64,000 nucleotides of DNA, from assembly GCA_947088865.1 (NCBI GenBank), contig CAMUHY010000013.1, forward strand, positions 1 through 64,000, written 5' to 3'. The stretch comes from an uncultured Eubacterium sp. (lineage in GTDB: Bacteria > Bacillota > Clostridia > Lachnospirales > Lachnospiraceae). The notes under the pieces are model-generated. The model was not told where the DNA came from. It worked only from the letters and a program-made list of their open reading frames with translations, and did no database searches. The first letter of the stretch is position 1. Each line of letters opens with the position of its first letter. This document shows, piece after piece, positions 1 to 8,463 of this stretch. The position numbers were made by a program, and so were the translations under genes.

Positions 1-875
1 CCCTGTAATAAAGACCGAAAATAAGGGATTATAGGGGCGGTTGCTCCATATATTACTACTATACGGTCTGGTCTCAAGCGCAAACTAGCTTTAATTAAAT
101 CCCTTATGGTAATTTCATTTTTCCCTTCAATATTGCTCTTTCGAGCCTCTAACCGCACAAGATTATCAATATTTTTAATTTGCAGTTCTGCGGAATCCTC
201 AATCGTAATTACTCTTTCACCATTTGGTATATAATTGGACAATACATTTAAAAACGTTGTCTTGCCACTTCCAGTAGCTCCTGAAATAAATATGTTATAT
301 TTCGCTTTTACTGCTTTTTCAAGAAATTTTGCCGCTTCTTGTGTCACAGAATGAAGTGCAATAAGCTTATCCATCGTAAGAGGGTCATCATAAAATTTTC
401 TTATTGTTATCACTGGACCATCTATTGCAATAGGTGGTAATACAATGCTAACTCTTGAGCCGTCATCAAGCCTTGTATCAACAATAGGTATAGATGTATT
501 AACAATTTTATTTGATAATGCTGCAATCTTTTGTGCAACATCTTCCAGCTTATCTGTTGTTTCAAAATGCTTGTCCCATCTTTGTAGGCTGCCGTCTCTT
601 TCAATAAAAATATCTTTACTTCCATTAATCATAATTTCTGTTATAGAATCATCCTCTAAAATTTCCTGCAATATATCCAATCTTCGTATGGCATTAAACA
701 CCGATTCTTCAATCACTTCCCTCTGCCTTAACGGAATAATATAAACTTTGCTCTCCTCCTGCACACATTCTTCAATAACATTGCGCAAATCCTTATCATC
801 AATATCTGTTGACATATCCAATTTTTCATAAACTCTTTTTTTTATCCTTGAAGTATAATTTGATGTATCATACAA
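1..875 (-). CDS. CpaF/TadA-type pilus assembly ATPase, 3' end missing
   Basis: Cytoplasmic ATPase that powers assembly of Tad/Flp-type pili. The N-terminal part reads as a typical family member (IMINGSKDIFIERDG, DTRLDDGSRVSIVLPP), followed by a Walker A, ISGATGSGKTTFLN, near residue 200 and then RLRPDRIVV. The start is taken as TTG at 875 because AAGGAG lies 12 bases upstream; the first ATG in frame, at 815, has no good ribosome binding site. After RPDRIVV the family normally continues GEVRGxEA. Here positions 1-54 instead read IYGATAPIIPYFRSLLQG, which does not fit, although the frame stays open to the window edge. It follows the TadZ and prepilin peptidase genes, so a Tad locus is clear. 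Confidence 0.85.
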   Translation of the reverse strand, partial: MYDTSNYTSRIKKRVYEKLDMSTDIDDKDLRNVIEECVQEESKVYIIPLRQREVIEESVFNAIRRLDILQEILEDDSITEIMINGSKDIFIERDGSLQRWDKHFETTDKLEDVAQKIAALSNKIVNTSIPIVDTRLDDGSRVSIVLPPIAIDGPVITIRKFYDDPLTMDKLIALHSVTQEAAKFLEKAVKAKYNIFISGATGSGKTTFLNVLSNYIPNGERVITIEDSAELQIKNIDNLVRLEARKSNIEGKNEITIRDLIKASLRLRPDRIVVIYGATAPIIPYFRSLLQ

Positions 876-921
876 TTGTACTATTTTCTCCTTACCATTT
901 GCTTATTTAAAATTTTGTTAC

Positions 922-1938
922 TTATTTTATATTGTTTGTAAATAATGAACTTTCTAACAATTTTTTTACATATCGATACATACCGCTTGCTGTTATCTTA
1001 CTTATAAAATCTTTATCAACCGCATTTTCACCTTCTGGCAGACGCACCTTTTCTATAACCTTAATAATAGAATCAACCCCCATACTATAATAATACGATT
1101 CCAAAGCATTTATTTTTCTGCAAGATAAATAATCATTTTTTATAGGCATATATACAATATTGCAACATTCCATAAGCCTCCATGACTGCCTTATTGCTGT
1201 TGATATATCCAATACAATAATCTCATAGTCTCCGCCCTTTCCCACGCATTCTATAAATCCAACAATATCTTCTATTTCCATAAAAGAAATGTCTTCTGCA
1301 CAAACAACAGGAGAAATATAATCCACACCCTCATAACAATGAATAGTACTGCTAATCTTTTCATAGGATTGTTGTTTGCCTTGTCTATAATAATAAAATG
1401 CGTCGGATAATGTTGTCCCATTATCTGAAATAAGAACTTCATCTAATCCAGAAAATTCTTCAAGATTAATATATAAAACTCTATATTTTTCAGATATGGC
1501 TTTTGCAATATTTAACGCAAAGGCTGTTCTTTGTTCTACATAAATAGGTGAATATATGCCTATAATTTCACGAAAATCCAGCTTTCCTCTTGCCTGCAAT
1601 TTACTGTTTTCCATTACTTTTTTAAATATCTTATCAATGGATTGATATCTAAATATTTCAACTGTATTTTCACCATATATACATGAATCCTCCGCTATAA
1701 ACGAATTTTCTGTCAATATACAAAGCTGTCCTTTAAATAACTTTTCCAATTCTTTAAAATATCCATGTTGACTTATAATCATTACTGCTGGATTATTATC
1801 CAGCAAATATTTTTTTAACTCTTCTCTGTCTGTAAATAACAATACACCAAAACTCGACTCTGCTCGTTCACTAAACCCACTTAATAATTTTCTGGCATAT
1901 ACCTCATTATTGTCATATATAATGCAGGTATTATTCAA
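922..1938 (-). CDS. TadZ/CpaE-like pilus localisation protein
   Basis: 338 residues with a receiver-like N-terminal half (about 1-115) and a MinD/ParA-like C-terminal half, the layout of TadZ/CpaE proteins that place Tad pili at the cell pole. The segment where a ParA ATPase carries its Walker A reads GIYSPIYVEQRTAFALNIA and has no GKT, so ATP binding is doubtful; degenerate P-loops are known among TadZ relatives. The start is TTG at 1938, supported by AGGAGGTGA eight bases upstream. It lies between the prepilin peptidase gene (which ends at 1940) and cpaF, in one operon. The family call rests on context and fold pattern more than on sharp motifs. Confidence 0.7.
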   Translation of the reverse strand: MNNTCIIYDNNEVYARKLLSGFSERAESSFGVLLFTDREELKKYLLDNNPAVMIISQHGYFKELEKLFKGQLCILTENSFIAEDSCIYGENTVEIFRYQSIDKIFKKVMENSKLQARGKLDFREIIGIYSPIYVEQRTAFALNIAKAISEKYRVLYINLEEFSGLDEVLISDNGTTLSDAFYYYRQGKQQSYEKISSTIHCYEGVDYISPVVCAEDISFMEIEDIVGFIECVGKGGDYEIIVLDISTAIRQSWRLMECCNIVYMPIKNDYLSCRKINALESYYYSMGVDSIIKVIEKVRLPEGENAVDKDFISKITASGMYRYVKKLLESSLFTNNIK

Positions 1939-1939
1939 A

Positions 1940-2443
1940 TTAAATCACCTCCTGCCAACATATTTTTAACATTCCTAAAGCCAGCCCTGCTGCAATCGCA
2001 AGGCTATAATGTACAATATGTACTCTCATCCCATATTTGCTGATATTATCACATCGTTTTAACAACATTCCCAATATTCCTAAAATTCCTCCCGCTATCA
2101 AAGAATATAACAATACATATTTAACAAGTTCTATTCCGCCTAATAAACCTATCACCCCCATTAATTTAACATCTCCAGCACCTACCGCTTTCAATACATA
2201 CATAACAAACATCCCAAAAAATCCAGCTAACAGACCTAAAATTGAATCTTTTATCAATATATCAACAGATACCAAAATCTCTTTATTTACAACGATTCCC
2301 CATAAAAGATATACTCCAAAAAATATTGCTGTTACGATTATCCCTAAAGCAATTATTTTGTTTGATATCTTATACCTTAGAAGGTCATCATAAACTGCTA
2401 TCAAGACAATGATAGTCAACAATTCCATAGTGATAATATTCAT
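1940..2443 (-). CDS. Prepilin peptidase, A24 family (TadV/CpaA-like)
   Basis: Membrane aspartic peptidase of 167 residues that removes the leader from type IV-like pilins. Two catalytic aspartates are visible: DDLLRYKISNKI after the first membrane segment and GAGDVKLMG near residue 90, the GxGD signature. About five or six hydrophobic segments are present and there is no methyltransferase domain, as in the short TadV/CpaA forms. It is first in the run peptidase-TadZ-CpaF, and its stop codon sits directly before the TTG of the next gene. An AAAGGAG lies 17 bases before the ATG, which is long. Confidence 0.88.
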   Translation of the reverse strand: MNIITMELLTIIVLIAVYDDLLRYKISNKIIALGIIVTAIFFGVYLLWGIVVNKEILVSVDILIKDSILGLLAGFFGMFVMYVLKAVGAGDVKLMGVIGLLGGIELVKYVLLYSLIAGGILGILGMLLKRCDNISKYGMRVHIVHYSLAIAAGLALGMLKICWQEVI

Positions 2444-2553
2444 TTAAAATTGCTAAAAATCTCCTTTCCAAAATTTGTATAAAATAAAAACAATTTGACT
2501 ATAATTAAAATAAATCACTATATGCAATAACTATATAGAAATGAGGTTTAATT

Positions 2554-2772
2554 ATGGGATTCATAAAAAAGAAATCACCACCAGCTACTTACAACGAAAA
2601 ATATCTGAAGGACGAAATAAAAATGACTCAAAATGCAATCAATATTGCATATTCAAACTTCAATAACGCAACAGACCCGGACTTAATTGACTGTTACATT
2701 TATCAGTTAAATTCTGAGCAAAAAAGATACAAATATCTGATTGAAAAAGCTCGCGAATGTGGAACTTTATAA
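2554..2772 (+). CDS. Small YaaL-like protein (DUF2508)
   Basis: 72 residues, soluble and highly charged, with no signal peptide. The pattern DPDLIDCYIYQLNSEQKRYKYLIEKA matches the conserved core of the YaaL/DUF2508 family found across Firmicutes, whose function is unknown. The ribosome binding site is TGAGG, seven bases before ATG. It is divergent from the prepilin peptidase gene and stands alone; a TTGACT about 55 bases upstream could be a -35 box but no convincing -10 was chosen. Confidence 0.7.
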   Translation: MGFIKKKSPPATYNEKYLKDEIKMTQNAINIAYSNFNNATDPDLIDCYIYQLNSEQKRYKYLIEKARECGTL

Positions 2773-3040
2773 ATCGCTAAAAATCGCGATACCTTTTGTA
2801 TACTTGTTATTTATGATGTATTGTGTAAGAATAATAACATATCTATTTTTGTATGTCAATACTTAAAATATACTTTTTATACATTTATATTTATATCACA
2901 TTACTTATTTATAGTCTTTGAATTTTCAGGATTTATTGACATTTTTTGAACGATATCTTACATGAACGAATATTGATTAACAGAAAATAAAATCAAAAAT
3001 AATAGGTGTAGAATCACTATATATTTACAATATCAATACA
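2773..3040. other. AT-rich spacer without a gene
   Basis: The spacer between the YaaL-like gene and the rpsI terminator holds no open frame with a ribosome binding site and no strong hairpin. The only structure seen is a short weak inverted repeat just after the stop codon at 2772. Confidence 0.6.
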
Positions 3041-3075
3041 AAAAACCCCTTGAAAATGATATTTCAAGGGGTTTA
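3041..3075 (-). terminator. Intrinsic terminator after rpsI
   Basis: A perfect 13-bp stem (3043-3055 with 3062-3074) with a 6-base loop is followed on the minus strand by a T run. It sits 25 bases after the rpsI stop and closes the rplM-rpsI unit. Confidence 0.92.
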
Positions 3076-3099
3076 TAAAATCTTTTATTGTATATATTA

Positions 3100-3504
3100 T
3101 TATCTCTTTGAAAACTGTGGAGCACGTCTTGCGGCCTTCAATCCATACTTCTTTCTTTCTTTCATACGAGAATCTCTTGTAAGGAAACCAGCTTTCTTAA
3201 GTGATGGACGATACTCGTCCGAATCAACCTCAAGAAGCGCTCTAGAGATACCATGTCTGATAGCTCCTGCTTGACCTGTATATCCACCGCCATGTACATT
3301 GACAATAACATCATACTTATCAATTGTCTGTGTAAGCACTAATGGCTGTTTTACTACAACCTTCAATGTCTCAAGACCAAAATAATCATCAATGCTTCTC
3401 TTATTTATCGTTATTGTACCATTGCCTGGTACTAAATATACTCTAGCAATACTGCTTTTTCTTCTACCAGTTCCATAGAACTTTCCGTTTGCCTTTTTAG
3501 CCAC
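3100..3504 (-). CDS. rpsI: 30S ribosomal protein S9
   Basis: S9 lies near the decoding site, where its C-terminal tail contacts P-site tRNA. 134 residues, normal for the family. The core [24 protein letters not shown] and the basic end APQFSKR are diagnostic. The start is GTG at 3504 with AAGGAGG upstream. It is cotranscribed with rplM, 27 bases after its stop, and ends at a strong terminator. Confidence 0.97.
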   Translation of the reverse strand: MAKKANGKFYGTGRRKSSIARVYLVPGNGTITINKRSIDDYFGLETLKVVVKQPLVLTQTIDKYDVIVNVHGGGYTGQAGAIRHGISRALLEVDSDEYRPSLKKAGFLTRDSRMKERKKYGLKAARRAPQFSKR

Positions 3505-3531
3505 TGTTATTTCCTCCTTAATAGTTCTTGA

Positions 3532-3960
3532 TTAAAACTTTAATACTTCTGGCTTCTGAGCTGCTTGTTCATGGTCTGGACCAGCATATACATGAAGCTT
3601 TTTGTACATTTTTCTTCCCAAAGGTCCCTTTGGTAACATTCCCTTAACAGCAAGTTCAACAACTCTCTCTGGCTTCTTTGCCAACATTTCTTTAAGTGTT
3701 GTCTCTTTCATACCGCCAACATAACCTGAGTGATTATAGTAAACCTTTTGGTCAAGCTTCTTGCCTGAAACTCGAATCTTACTTGCATTGATAACAATTA
3801 CATTATCGCCGCAATCCATATGAGGAGTAAAAGTAGGCTTGTTCTTTCCTCTTAATATAGCCGCAACCTGTGATGCCAAACGGCCTAGTGTATAATCTGC
3901 AGCATCAACAACATACCATTTTCTTTCAATGCTTGATGCAGTAGCCATGTAAGTTTTCAT
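3532..3960 (-). CDS. rplM: 50S ribosomal protein L13
   Basis: L13 is an early assembly protein of the large subunit. The start is placed at ATG 3960 ([20 protein letters not shown]), which has AGGAGG seven bases upstream and matches the usual family start; a longer reading to 3993 has no ribosome binding site of its own. [19 protein letters not shown] near the C-terminus is typical. It is preceded by a consensus promoter and a leader of about 170 bases, so it can be expressed apart from the upstream truA operon. Confidence 0.97.
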   Translation of the reverse strand: MKTYMATASSIERKWYVVDAADYTLGRLASQVAAILRGKNKPTFTPHMDCGDNVIVINASKIRVSGKKLDQKVYYNHSGYVGGMKETTLKEMLAKKPERVVELAVKGMLPKGPLGRKMYKKLHVYAGPDHEQAAQKPEVLKF

Positions 3961-4131
3961 TGGTTTTCCTCCTGAAATAATCTTAAAAATCAAACATATT
4001 TATTACTGGTTACAAAATGTCCAAAAGCAACCATATTAAAATTGATATTTTTATTATAAATGTTTCTTCGGGGCTGGCAAAACATTTAATACTGGTAAAT
4101 ATTCAATTGGGCGTACTTTTCCACGCCACAT
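3961..4131 (-). promoter_or_regulatory. Candidate L13 operon leader
   Basis: An untranslated stretch of about 170 bases runs from the predicted transcript start to rplM. It holds a short hairpin (GGCGTGGAAAAGTACGCC, about 4110-4127) and a GGGGCTGGC segment. L13 leaders that regulate rplM-rpsI are known in Firmicutes; this one is assigned by position and length, not by a confirmed match to that family. Confidence 0.5.
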
Positions 4132-4137
4132 TTTGAA

Positions 4138-4166
4138 ATTATATAACACACAACCACGCGTGTCAA
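4138..4166 (-). promoter_or_regulatory. Consensus sigma-A promoter for rplM-rpsI
   Basis: TTGACA (4161-4166) and TATAAT (4138-4143) are separated by exactly 17 bases. Both boxes match the vegetative consensus perfectly. The predicted start is near 4131. Confidence 0.9.
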
Positions 4167-4196
4167 TAAGAATCAGTAAATTTCTGTAATAAAAGA

Positions 4197-4970
4197 TTAA
4201 ACATATTTATTACACAATTTTATCTCCATCAATGTAAGTCCTTGCGGCGGCGCTGTCTGTCCAGCGGCGCCGCGTTCCTTTTTCTCCAACATATCTGCAA
4301 TATGCTGTGGCAAGAATTGACCTTTTCCTATTTGTACAAGAGTACCTGCTATAATTCTTACCATATTATAGAGAAAACCATTGCCTGTAACTCTAATTTT
4401 TACCAAATATGTATTATCTAATACAGCATTGACGCTTTCTGTCAAAATTTCAATCGAATAAATGGTTCTAATCGTATGTTCTGCCTGTGTTCTTACACAA
4501 CAAAAACTTTTAAAGTCATGTTCGCCAATTAAAAATGCAGAAGCTTCTTTCATACTATTGATATCAAGATTTCCTCTTACATGCCATGCGCGGTTATAAA
4601 ATTGCGGCAACTCAATATTCGATTGCAAAATGGTGTACTCATATGTTTTTACTGTATCACAATGTCTTGGGTGAAAATCAGCAGCCACCTCACATGAATG
4701 AAGCACTCTAATTTGTGGCGGAAGCCATCTATTTATGGTATATAAAAACCTATCTGGCGGAATGGTTGACTGCGTATCAAAAACAGCAATATTTCCATAG
4801 GCATGAACACCTGCATCCGTTCGGCTTGCACCTATGACCTGTATATTTTCACCTGTAACTGCATAAATAGCCTTATTTAGTTCTCCTTCTATCGTAGGGG
4901 CATTAGGCTGAATCTGCCAGCCGCTATAAGCAGTCCCATCATATGCTACTGTCAACATAATACGTTTCAT
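4197..4970 (-). CDS. truA: tRNA pseudouridine(38-40) synthase TruA
   Basis: Converts uridines 38-40 of the tRNA anticodon arm to pseudouridine. The catalytic loop GASRTDAGVHAYGN carries the essential aspartate, and GNGFLYNMVRIIAGTLVQIG is the C-terminal signature. About 257 residues, normal. ATG at 4970 is chosen because AGGAG lies seven bases upstream; a TTG six bases earlier is too close to it. It is last in the ecfA1-ecfA2-ecfT-truA run, the usual order in Firmicutes. Confidence 0.96.
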   Translation of the reverse strand: MKRIMLTVAYDGTAYSGWQIQPNAPTIEGELNKAIYAVTGENIQVIGASRTDAGVHAYGNIAVFDTQSTIPPDRFLYTINRWLPPQIRVLHSCEVAADFHPRHCDTVKTYEYTILQSNIELPQFYNRAWHVRGNLDINSMKEASAFLIGEHDFKSFCCVRTQAEHTIRTIYSIEILTESVNAVLDNTYLVKIRVTGNGFLYNMVRIIAGTLVQIGKGQFLPQHIADMLEKKERGAAGQTAPPQGLTLMEIKLCNKYV

Positions 4971-5083
4971 TTCCAATCTCCTGTACTATCATTTATTTTT
5001 AGAAGCAATGAATGACCCAAGCTTTGTTAAAACTTTAGAACAGCTTTATTACCTTTCATTATGAATCATTTACACTGCAAAAT

Positions 5084-5887
5084 TTATCCCAAAACAACAT
5101 TTATTGCAATTACAGAGGTAAGATATACAGCCAATATCAAATAACCTAAATAATCCTTTTTGCAATATGTCAATGGCTTCATTTTCGTTCTTCCCTGTGA
5201 ACCGTGATAACACCTTGCCTCCATTGCCATTGCTAACTCATTTGCTCTTCTAAAAGCGGATACAAACAATGGCACTAAAATTGGTATCATTGCCTTTGCA
5301 CGTTTCAGTATATTGCCATGCTCAAAATCCGCACCTCTTGCCATCTGCGCCTTCATAATTTTATCGGTCTCGTCAATCAATATTGGTATAAATCTTAATG
5401 CAATTGACATCATCATGGAAATTTCATGTACAGGAACTTTAATTTTTTTCAAAAATCCCATACTTTTTTCTAAACCATCTGTCAAATGGTTTGGCGTTGT
5501 AGTAAGTGTCATAATGGAAGAACCCATAATCAGATATATCAGTCTCACAACCATAAATACAGCCTGATAAATTCCCTCTTTTGTTATTGTAAGCTTCCAA
5601 AATTGCACAACAACTTCTCCGTCTGTCAGAAAAAGGTTAAATGCAGCACTTATAATGATAATAATAAGAATCGCTTTTAGTCCTTTGACAATAAATTTTA
5701 ATGGTACTTTGGATATTTTTATAATTGCCAATAAAAATACAGTAATAAACAGATATGCCCATATACTTTTTCCTGCAAACAACGATATAATAAATACCAA
5801 TGTTCCCATTAATTTCACTCTGGGGTCTAATCCATGTATTGGAGATTCTGTCTGATAATATTGACCAATAGTTATATCTCGAATCAT
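5084..5887 (-). CDS. ecfT: Energy-coupling factor transporter transmembrane protein EcfT
   Basis: Membrane scaffold that joins the two ECF ATPases to exchangeable vitamin- and metal-binding S components. Start at ATG 5887 (MIRDITIGQYYQTESPIHGLDPRVKL) with AAAGGATAAGC upstream; longer readings lack a site. 267 residues, with hydrophobic segments and the cytoplasmic coupling signature (QMARGADF near residue 175, then AMEARCYHG). SPIHGLDPR at the N-terminus is conserved in EcfT. It follows the two ATPase genes in the same operon. Confidence 0.94.
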   Translation of the reverse strand: MIRDITIGQYYQTESPIHGLDPRVKLMGTLVFIISLFAGKSIWAYLFITVFLLAIIKISKVPLKFIVKGLKAILIIIIISAAFNLFLTDGEVVVQFWKLTITKEGIYQAVFMVVRLIYLIMGSSIMTLTTTPNHLTDGLEKSMGFLKKIKVPVHEISMMMSIALRFIPILIDETDKIMKAQMARGADFEHGNILKRAKAMIPILVPLFVSAFRRANELAMAMEARCYHGSQGRTKMKPLTYCKKDYLGYLILAVYLTSVIAINVVLG

Positions 5888-5980
5888 GCTTATCCTTTCT
5901 TGACATGCTTTTATGTCTAAAAATATATAACAATAACAGTTCAGTCGCATTTTTTACAAGAAAATCTATAATTTTTCATA

Positions 5981-6021
5981 GCTAAACATGGATATTTGCA
6001 ATCCGCTTTACTGCTTGTTAC
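5981..6021 (+). repeat. Fragment of the dispersed hairpin repeat (5' part)
   Basis: GGATATTTGCAATCCGCT followed by ACTGCTTG matches the 5' end of the longer repeat copies near 53.8 and 32.3 kb. It lies between ecfT and ecfA2. Only the first roughly 40 bases are recognisable. Confidence 0.5.
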
Positions 6022-6025
6022 AACT

Positions 6026-6880
6026 TCACTGCTGTTTTCCCAACGCCTTTAATATAGAATTTTTTGCTTCCTCTATGGTAATAGCAGATGTATCCACATC
6101 AAGACCTGCCTGTTTTAAATCCTGCATAATATAAGTTACCTGAGGAGCGCAAAGCCCTATATTTTCTAATTCTTTATAATGTGAAAATACTTCTCTTGGC
6201 GCTGCATCATAAGTCAAGACACCATCATTCATCACCATAATTCGACTGACATAATTTGCAACATCTTCCATACTATGTGATACCAAAATGACTGTAATAC
6301 CCATCTCATCATGTAGCTTTTTTACACAGTTTAATATCTCATCTCTGCCCTTTGGGTCTAATCCAGCCGTTGGCTCGTCAAGAATCAATACTTCCGGCTT
6401 CATCGCAAGCACGCCTGCAATCGCTACACGTCTTTTTTGCCCGCCTGATAAATCAAACGGCGACTGATAATATAAGCTTTCATCTAGCCCAACAAGTCTC
6501 AATGCCTCAAACGCTCGCAATTCTACATCTTTTCTTGACAGTCCAAGATTTTTAGGACCAAAGCATACATCTTTAAATATATCCGTTTCAAACAATTGGT
6601 GTTCTGGATATTGAAATACAAGACCGACCTTACTTCTCAACAAATTCATATTATAATCTTTATCATATATATCTTGTCCATTATAGTAAATTGTGCCTTT
6701 TGTCGCCTTTACCAAACCATTTAAATGCTGTATTAGTGTTGATTTTCCTGAGCCTGTATGACCTATTAATCCGATAAATTCTCCATCTTTTATCACACAG
6801 CTTAAATTGCGTATAGCATGTTTTTCAAATCCCATTCCTATCTCATAGGTATAATCAATTTTATCAATAATGATAGGCAT
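6026..6880 (-). CDS. ecfA2: ECF transporter ATPase EcfA2
   Basis: One of the two ATPases of the energy-coupling-factor vitamin transporter core. Walker A GHTGSGKST near residue 40, signature LSGGQKRRVAIAG, Walker B VLILDEPTAGLDP, then a switch histidine in VSHSMEDV. Start at ATG 6880 with AGGAGG eight bases upstream; a GTG at 6889 overlaps that site and is rejected. 284 residues. The gene starts one base after the ecfA1 stop. Confidence 0.94.
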   Translation of the reverse strand: MPIIIDKIDYTYEIGMGFEKHAIRNLSCVIKDGEFIGLIGHTGSGKSTLIQHLNGLVKATKGTIYYNGQDIYDKDYNMNLLRSKVGLVFQYPEHQLFETDIFKDVCFGPKNLGLSRKDVELRAFEALRLVGLDESLYYQSPFDLSGGQKRRVAIAGVLAMKPEVLILDEPTAGLDPKGRDEILNCVKKLHDEMGITVILVSHSMEDVANYVSRIMVMNDGVLTYDAAPREVFSHYKELENIGLCAPQVTYIMQDLKQAGLDVDTSAITIEEAKNSILKALGKQQ

Positions 6881-6881
6881 G

Positions 6882-7733
6882 TTACACACCTCCTACAAGA
6901 GCTTTTATCAACTCTTCTCTCGTCAATATACCCTGTGGAATATCAAGCCCTGATTTGCGCAGTTCATATGCTAATTCTGTAACTTGCGGCACATCAAGCC
7001 TTAACTCTTTTAACTGTTCTACCTGAGAAAATATATCTCGTGGTTTACCCTCCATGACAACTTTGCCTTTATCCATCACAAACACCTTATCTGCATGGAT
7101 AACTTCTTCCATATAATGTGTTATCAACACAATTGTAACGCCTTCTTTTTTATTCAGCTCTGTTATAACTTTTAAAATATCCTGTCTTCCCAACGGGTCT
7201 AACATTGCTGTTGGTTCATCTAAAATAATACATTTAGGCTTCATTGCCACAATTCCTGCAATTGCTACACGCTGCTTTTGCCCGCCTGACAATTTATTTG
7301 GTGAAGCATTGCGATACTGATACATTCCCACAGCTTTTAAACTATCTTCTACTCTTGTCCATATATCTTTTGTTGGAACGCCAATATTTTCAGGTCCAAA
7401 TCCTACCTCTTCATCAACAAGTGTACATACAATCTGATTATCTGGATTTTGGAAAACCATCCCTGCTGTTTGACGTACATTAAGCACTTTATCCTCATCC
7501 GATGTATCCATACCATCAACCCACAATGTTCCCTCTGTCGGTGTAAGGAGCGCATTAATATGTTTGGCAAAGGTGGATTTACCTGAGCCGTTATGTCCTA
7601 ATATGGCAATAAAATCGCCCTTTTGAATATCAAGACTAACATTGTCAACTGCCGTGATGATTCCCTCAACATTGCCTTCTTCATCTCTTTGAATATACTC
7701 AAATGTCACATCTCTTGCTTTTATAATCCCCAT
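6882..7733 (-). CDS. ecfA1: ECF transporter ATPase EcfA1
   Basis: Partner ATPase of EcfA2. 283 residues with Walker [10 protein letters not shown], the Q-loop region [11 protein letters not shown], signature [13 protein letters not shown], Walker [14 protein letters not shown] and a switch histidine in LITHYMEEV. The ATG at 7733 has no Shine-Dalgarno immediately before it; AAAGGAG lies about 38 bases upstream, separated by a foldable segment (see findings). It follows the rplQ terminator, so expression needs readthrough or a promoter I could not identify. Confidence 0.94.
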   Translation of the reverse strand: MGIIKARDVTFEYIQRDEEGNVEGIITAVDNVSLDIQKGDFIAILGHNGSGKSTFAKHINALLTPTEGTLWVDGMDTSDEDKVLNVRQTAGMVFQNPDNQIVCTLVDEEVGFGPENIGVPTKDIWTRVEDSLKAVGMYQYRNASPNKLSGGQKQRVAIAGIVAMKPKCIILDEPTAMLDPLGRQDILKVITELNKKEGVTIVLITHYMEEVIHADKVFVMDKGKVVMEGKPRDIFSQVEQLKELRLDVPQVTELAYELRKSGLDIPQGILTREELIKALVGGV

Positions 7734-7803
7734 ATTAAATGCCGCTCAATATTTTACCAAGCAGCCTGCTCCTTTCTTTTTTAGCGCTTATATTTATAAA
7801 AAA

Positions 7804-7835
7804 GCGTGGATATTGAGCTAATTCAATATCCACGC
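7804..7835 (-). terminator. Intrinsic terminator after rplQ
   Basis: A perfect 13-bp stem (7804-7816 with 7823-7835) with a 6-base loop is followed on the minus strand by TTTTTT. It closes the rpsM-rplQ transcription unit about 20 bases after the rplQ stop. Confidence 0.93.
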
Positions 7836-7853
7836 ACAAAGTACTTTTCTATA

Positions 7854-8390
7854 TTATACTAACTCAAGAAGCACTTCCATTGCTGCATCGCCTTTTCTTA
7901 AACCAATCTTAACAATTCTTGTATAACCACCCTTGCGGTCAGCATATTTAGGTGCAATTTCATCAAACACTTTGTTTGTAAGGTCAACAACTTTTGTGTT
8001 TCTCTTTCTTCCAGCTTTTTCCGTTGGAACTTCTGTCACCTTATAAAGGACTTTATCCATCTGCTTTCTTGCATGAAGCTTAGAAGGCTTATCCTTCTTG
8101 ATTTCTTTTTCAACAGTCTCATATACAGTCACTTTTTTGCCGTCAACAACTTCTTTAACTCTCTTGCCATCGCTGTCTTTTTTAGCAACTTTTGCTGTAA
8201 CTGTAACGGTCTCAAAATTGTCTTTTTCCTTAATAGCCAGTGTTATAAGCTTTTCAACCTGCTTTTGAACTTCTTTTGCTCTAGCCTGTGTAGTAACGAT
8301 TTTTCCATTTTGAATCAGTGCTGTTACCTGATTTCTAAGTAAAGCTTTTCTCTGGGCAGAAGTTCTGCCAAGTTTTCTATACTTTGCCAT
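7854..8390 (-). CDS. rplQ: 50S ribosomal protein L17, long form
   Basis: L17 binds near the peptide exit tunnel. The N-terminus [20 protein letters not shown] and the C-terminus [25 protein letters not shown] are standard. The protein has 178 residues rather than the usual 115-130 because of a lysine-rich insertion at about residues 50-110 ([20 protein letters not shown] and following). The insertion is in frame and the coding looks normal. ATG at 8390 with GGAGG upstream. It follows rpoA as usual. Confidence 0.95.
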   Translation of the reverse strand: MAKYRKLGRTSAQRKALLRNQVTALIQNGKIVTTQARAKEVQKQVEKLITLAIKEKDNFETVTVTAKVAKKDSDGKRVKEVVDGKKVTVYETVEKEIKKDKPSKLHARKQMDKVLYKVTEVPTEKAGRKRNTKVVDLTNKVFDEIAPKYADRKGGYTRIVKIGLRKGDAAMEVLLELV

Positions 8391-8463
8391 TTTGTACTAT
8401 CCTCCATATCCTACGAACATACAAGCGCATTCGGTCTTACTGTATGCCGCGTTCTATATATGA

